NCBI GenBank assembly: GCA_027946555.1
Contig: JAPEVC010000002.1
Location: 124,001-188,000, forward strand
Reading direction: 5' to 3'
DNA: 64,000 nt
From: Gnomoniopsis sp. IMI 355080
Lineage: Eukaryota > Ascomycota > Sordariomycetes > Diaporthales > Gnomoniaceae
The notes under the pieces were generated by a model. The model was not told the origin of the DNA. It ran no database searches and saw nothing but the letters and a program-made list of their open reading frames with translations. Both the position numbers and the translations under genes were made by a program. Positions 59,850 to 64,000 of the stretch are shown here, piece by piece; the first letter of the stretch is position 1, and each line of letters starts with the position of its first letter.

Positions 59850-62800
59850 AAGCAGAAGCCCTGCCCTTCTCAACCACTGCGGCGTCCACCAGTCTGTTAT
59901 GCCTGTGCCGATTCAGCCTGCAGGTACTGTACGTCCAGTCCGCCCAGCCAAACGCGTAGGATTGTTGATCGAGGCAGGTAGCCACCTCTGAGCAAAAGGC
60001 TTAGGCCTGTTCCCTGGAGGAGACATATCACCTACCCAAGTGACCCAGGCTTGCAAAGTACCAAGTCCCATCCTGGACAATCCCGCACGCAAGGACCCGC
60101 TTGGCTTCGCTCCAACAGCTCGGATCATGGCAACCAACACCCAGAGACCTCCACCGTCTGGACCCGGAAGGAATGGCCCTGGATGAAGCGTTACTCAGAG
60201 ACGCGCCAAACTTGATTGGGCAGATTAGCAACGTATGTGTTTTCTTTTTGGACCTGCTCTCAACACTATACACACGAGGAACCCTCGTCTGAATACACAG
60301 TCGCGCAGCCGTGAATGGACGAGTGTGATGGTGAGTGCCACATAGACCTCTACATTCACTACCCACCCTGTGACATTGGACCATATAAAACCAAGTACAT
60401 GGGACTTGTCCGAGATCCGGGAGAGGTATTGAGTAACGCAGACTATCAGGCGTCGTTTTCCCGGCCTTGCCCTTGCCGACCCTGCGACCAAGATTTTCGA
60501 GACGTTCTGCTTCCATGCATCAGAGATGCATCTACCCTACCGTCGAGACGCTCAATCCACCACACGCCACAAACACTCGCTCTGATAGGGTAAAGATCTG
60601 CCCGGTGAGAAGTTGGGCTAGCGACGGGTAGCTGCAGGCGAGCTGGCAGTCTTTGGGCGAATGCCATGTCGGACCCCGCGAGCTAGATCGAGTGTGCCTG
60701 GCCCGTCTGATGGGTCATTGTCGTAATCCTGACTTATTTCCTCTGTCTAGTCTCCAACTGCCCGCTACCGTCAGGTCCACCGACCATCAAGCTTTGGACC
60801 AGACAAGTGACATGAGAAGAAGGCTGAGCCGCAATGGGGAGCGGACTGAGGCGATACAGGCAGCCGCTTTGCAGCTTTGCAGTCTTTCCTGTACAAGCTT
60901 GTGCTGCTGACGTAGTTGTCATCGGCGTCGAGGCGTCAAATTAGGCGTATGGCGATGGTCCCGAAGGTACTAGGTTTCGGCCCCGAGGAAAGGCCTTGCT
61001 CCCATCTCGGTGTTTTTCTGGGCTTGACAGGTTCGGCAACGGCCGGTCATGAAACTTGATGTTGTGTCTCAATGTGTCCGACCCAAGTTAAATGTCATTG
61101 TCTATGCGTAACCAACCGGGCACTTATATTAGCCTTGCACGTGAGGGCTAGGCTAGAATCCGCCCTAGACCTAGAACCGGTTCAGGATAAAGTCCAGCTT
61201 CCCCCATGGTTGGTCGGATCACTAGTAATAGCCTTGCCGGCAAATCGTTTGAACTCTGTTCACGTCAGTCGCTTATTAGACTGCAAACTCCCTCCAGCGC
61301 CAGCCTTGTCAAAGGGGAGAATTAGCTAACGGTCCTGTCCGTGGCCGAGCTATCGAATCAGCAATGATCGTGGATCCTGGTGATTTTCCAAGAGCAGGCG
61401 CAGCAAAGCTGCCCCGGGCGGAAGAGAGAGAAAAGGAAGTCCAGAAATACATATGGACTTTACACGGGGTCGTCCGTAGAAGGAAACGAGCGTGGAGGGA
61501 TGGTCCATGTTTGTTGTCAAGATGACTTGCATAAGGAATCACATCGACCCAATCACAATGCTCATTACCCGAGGCAACTGAAATCCTACCTCGATCCGGA
61601 CCAATTCCCAATCCGTCAGTCCCTATGGAACATCGCCGGGCCTGGCAGTGCGAGGCGCCTGGTCTGGCTCCCGCTTCAGCTGGCTGGTCAATATGTTGAG
61701 CGACCTAGCAAGCGGACAGAATCCGGCTGTTCAGTCTTAAACTTTGCACACATGTGGTGTGCCTGCCAAACCTCTTGTCAGTAGCATTCGGGGATGCATC
61801 GGTCTAATACCGGCGGGCTGAGCGTCAAATACCCTCGTGTTTCTTTTCTTTCTGATGTCTGTACAAATGAACTAGTTATATCTGTGGGTAAGTAGGGATG
61901 GAAATCCAATCATCGACTAGGTCATTTGCGCAGTTGCCCGTTCGCGTTGATTCGGCCTGCATATGCCAGCCACCGATTCCAAAGCTTATCGAGCTCCTTA
62001 CTTTTAGTCCGCCCTACATGTATTTGTTTCAAATTTGCGCACTCTCGGTCGTTTGTCTCCTGGTAGGGACGCAATCAAAGCCAGTCTTCTCCCGCATACC
62101 GCCCCGTGAAGCCAACACCCAGGCGCACTTACAGTAGGGGATGTCTTGACAGGCACTGGCTGATGACCGGGCTGTCACCTGCCCACATAAGGAGGATCCG
62201 AGCCGAGACTCCTGTTTCTGAAAAAATCGGGAGAGACGCCGATGCGTCGACGTGTTTGCTTCCGCCTTGGTGTCCATTCCGTGATCAGGCCAAACTGACG
62301 AAGTCTCATAGGTTCGACTCATGTGGATGACAGACGGTAGTGGTATTCTATAGGGGACAAGAACGCATCAACATATATTGCCTACGCAGCAATGGCTGAC
62401 GAGGAGGTTCAGCCAACGTGCATTGCCCTAGTGCAACACTGGCTTCCTGCAAGCCCTGCTGCCAGAGACAACACAGTCTCACGAGAAGGCAGGGTGTCCA
62501 TATGGCAGGGTGATGTTCAGAATCCTTGGCCCCCGAATGCTGCGCACCCCATGAGCTCCCAGTTTCCACACATTGTTCCGTGAGATTCAGATCTTTGTGC
62601 GAGGTGACAGCTCAACAGCACCTTGCTGCTTCAGGGAAACTTGCCGCTTTCCATTCTGATGGCGGCGATAGTGGCTCCTCAGTCGGGCAGATCAGGCTAC
62701 CGCCTTCCGTGGCTGTTGTCGTCCAGCAGTAAGCAGGTCAACCTTGCGTGCATGAACGCATCCTCTGTTCCACCTTGATGGAGACGGGAGATTGGGATTG

Positions 62801-64000
62801 CTGGTGACACAACACCGTTTGGACCAGACGGAATATTTGAAAAAGAGAGGAAGAGATGAGATCTCAGAAGAGGCGCGCCAAACCGACAAACTTCCCAAAG
62901 AAAAAGAGGCACACTGGACCCATGTATGAGCGGGCTCGTCCGCGGCATGCGAGAATGTCATCCCATACCTCACCTAGAGCCGGGGCCAATGTCCATGTTC
63001 ACTTATTGGATGTTTGTACCGTAAGTGCATTCTGGTCAGCCACCAGGGGAGGGGATCTGTTGTGATGAGTAACGAGGTCCTTTGGGACATTGCGGGCCCC
63101 GGGCGATCCATCGAAGCCTTCTCGAAGATACTCGGCAGTCTTGGGCAACGCCTTGAGCTGAAGATGCAGGGCTATTTTCATCAAGGTCGGTGCCGAGTTT
63201 GCAATGCACTGGGACTAGACCATCTGGTTGGTTGTCGCAGCAAACAGGGGAGTGTTGTAGAAGTGACATTGGGGCTGCGGAAGGAGGCTGTCGCTATCCT
63301 TGTCGCTATCCCTGTCGCCAGAATATCAACTGTCCAATCAGTGTTGCAGACGGGCTCACTTCGCTGCCCTGGACCCGCTCCTTTTACTACTCGAGGTACC
63401 AGAGTGTGTATTTTTCGTAAAGCGTACCCGAAGACCTATCAACTACATGCTTCACACCACTCGTATGAACGGACACAGATGTAAAAAAGAAGTTCTTCCC
63501 CGACTTGATCGCTGGCGCCCCTGCAGCGACATGCCAACGCCATGAACATTCCGCCCTGTGGTCGCGAAACACACCCCTCCCACCATGTCATTTCATGTAC
63601 AGTACTGTGCTGATTCTCTACCTGCATCTACTTGCAGGTCGCGAATGCTCAACTGAACCGGTGAGACCACCCAGCCTCACTACCGAAGTACCAAAGCCAC
63701 CAGCACGAGTCCCAATCTGACCAAATCGTCAGAGTCTCTCCCTCCTCTATTGGCTATGACATAGCCGCACCCCCCCTCCTCTTTGGTAACAGTGTGCAAG
63801 TGGATTACTGATCGCCAACTACGATGTATGAACCTCGACGACGACCAGGGGGGGGGCTGTGAGCCACTTCGACCGCGCAACGTTCCCGCGTCGGCCTCCT
63901 CATCCTGCTGCGGCCATCGCTCCAGTTGCCATTTTGTCTCGAAGCCGTAATTTTGATGAGCACATGCCTCATTAGTAAGAAGCTTCTGTACAGCTCGAAG

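Larger units (their letters stand above)
55856..64000. other. 8 kb right-hand region without a supported gene
   Basis: It probably holds the long leader and promoter of the NDT80-type gene near 55.9-57 kb. Many 60-210-codon frames exist on both strands, with no motif, signal peptide or convincing splice structure. Simple sequences: a T20-G-A13-C6 run (58737-58776), a GT/GC-rich repeat (about 59394-59446) and GGACCA repeats (59831-59849). Confidence 0.4.

Noticed and set aside
1..64000. tRNA, 5S rRNA and CRISPR arrays
   Set aside because: Several GGTTCG/CGAACC B-box-like strings were checked (for example near 22496, 48360 and 62310), but none has a matching A-box and acceptor stem. No 5S-like core and no regularly spaced repeats were seen.

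Overview
The window looks like a chromosome segment of a filamentous ascomycete (Pezizomycotina, probably a Sordariomycete; genus not determined). The evidence is short introns (50-220 bp) with GTAAGT-type donors and CTAAC/ACTAAT-type branch sites, head-to-head genes for the two subunits of type I fungal fatty acid synthase, a vib-1-like NDT80/PhoG transcription factor, a secreted GH53 galactanase, and a Copia retrotransposon bearing RIP-like damage. RIP (repeat-induced point mutation) is the fungal process that turns CpA into TpA in repeats.

Layout. The left edge carries the first 105 codons of a guanine deaminase (minus). fas1 (beta, 2101 aa, minus) and fas2 (alpha, 1854 aa, plus) follow, diverging from a 3.4 kb shared upstream region; together they encode the alpha6-beta6 cytosolic synthase. 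A GH53 endo-galactanase (minus) and a 444-aa unrecognised protein (minus) come next. From 22.4 to 31.3 kb the DNA is gene-poor and holds only one small secreted Cys-rich protein gene. A complete 6.93 kb Copia element occupies 31283-38213. To its right are a secreted type II asparaginase, the RNA polymerase common subunit RPB5 (minus) diverging from bfr1 (plus), a RING-H2 E3 ligase (plus), a 6 kb gene-free convergent gap, and the NDT80/PhoG regulator (minus). The last 8 kb (55.9-64 kb) shows no gene I can support.

The most unusual locus is the Copia element. Its two 223-bp LTRs are identical by eye and it sits in a perfect 5-bp target duplication, so it inserted recently. Yet its single-frame polyprotein holds 36 premature stops and no frameshift, with the C-to-T (CpA to TpA) character of RIP. 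The simplest reading is that an already RIP-killed copy was mobilised in trans. Its 3' region also carries, in antisense, a gene-like sequence with a leader, an ATG, an intron and 158 codons, which suggests captured cargo.

All exon borders were placed by hand from splice motifs, phase and family similarity. No database search was possible. I recognised no tRNA, rRNA or CRISPR.
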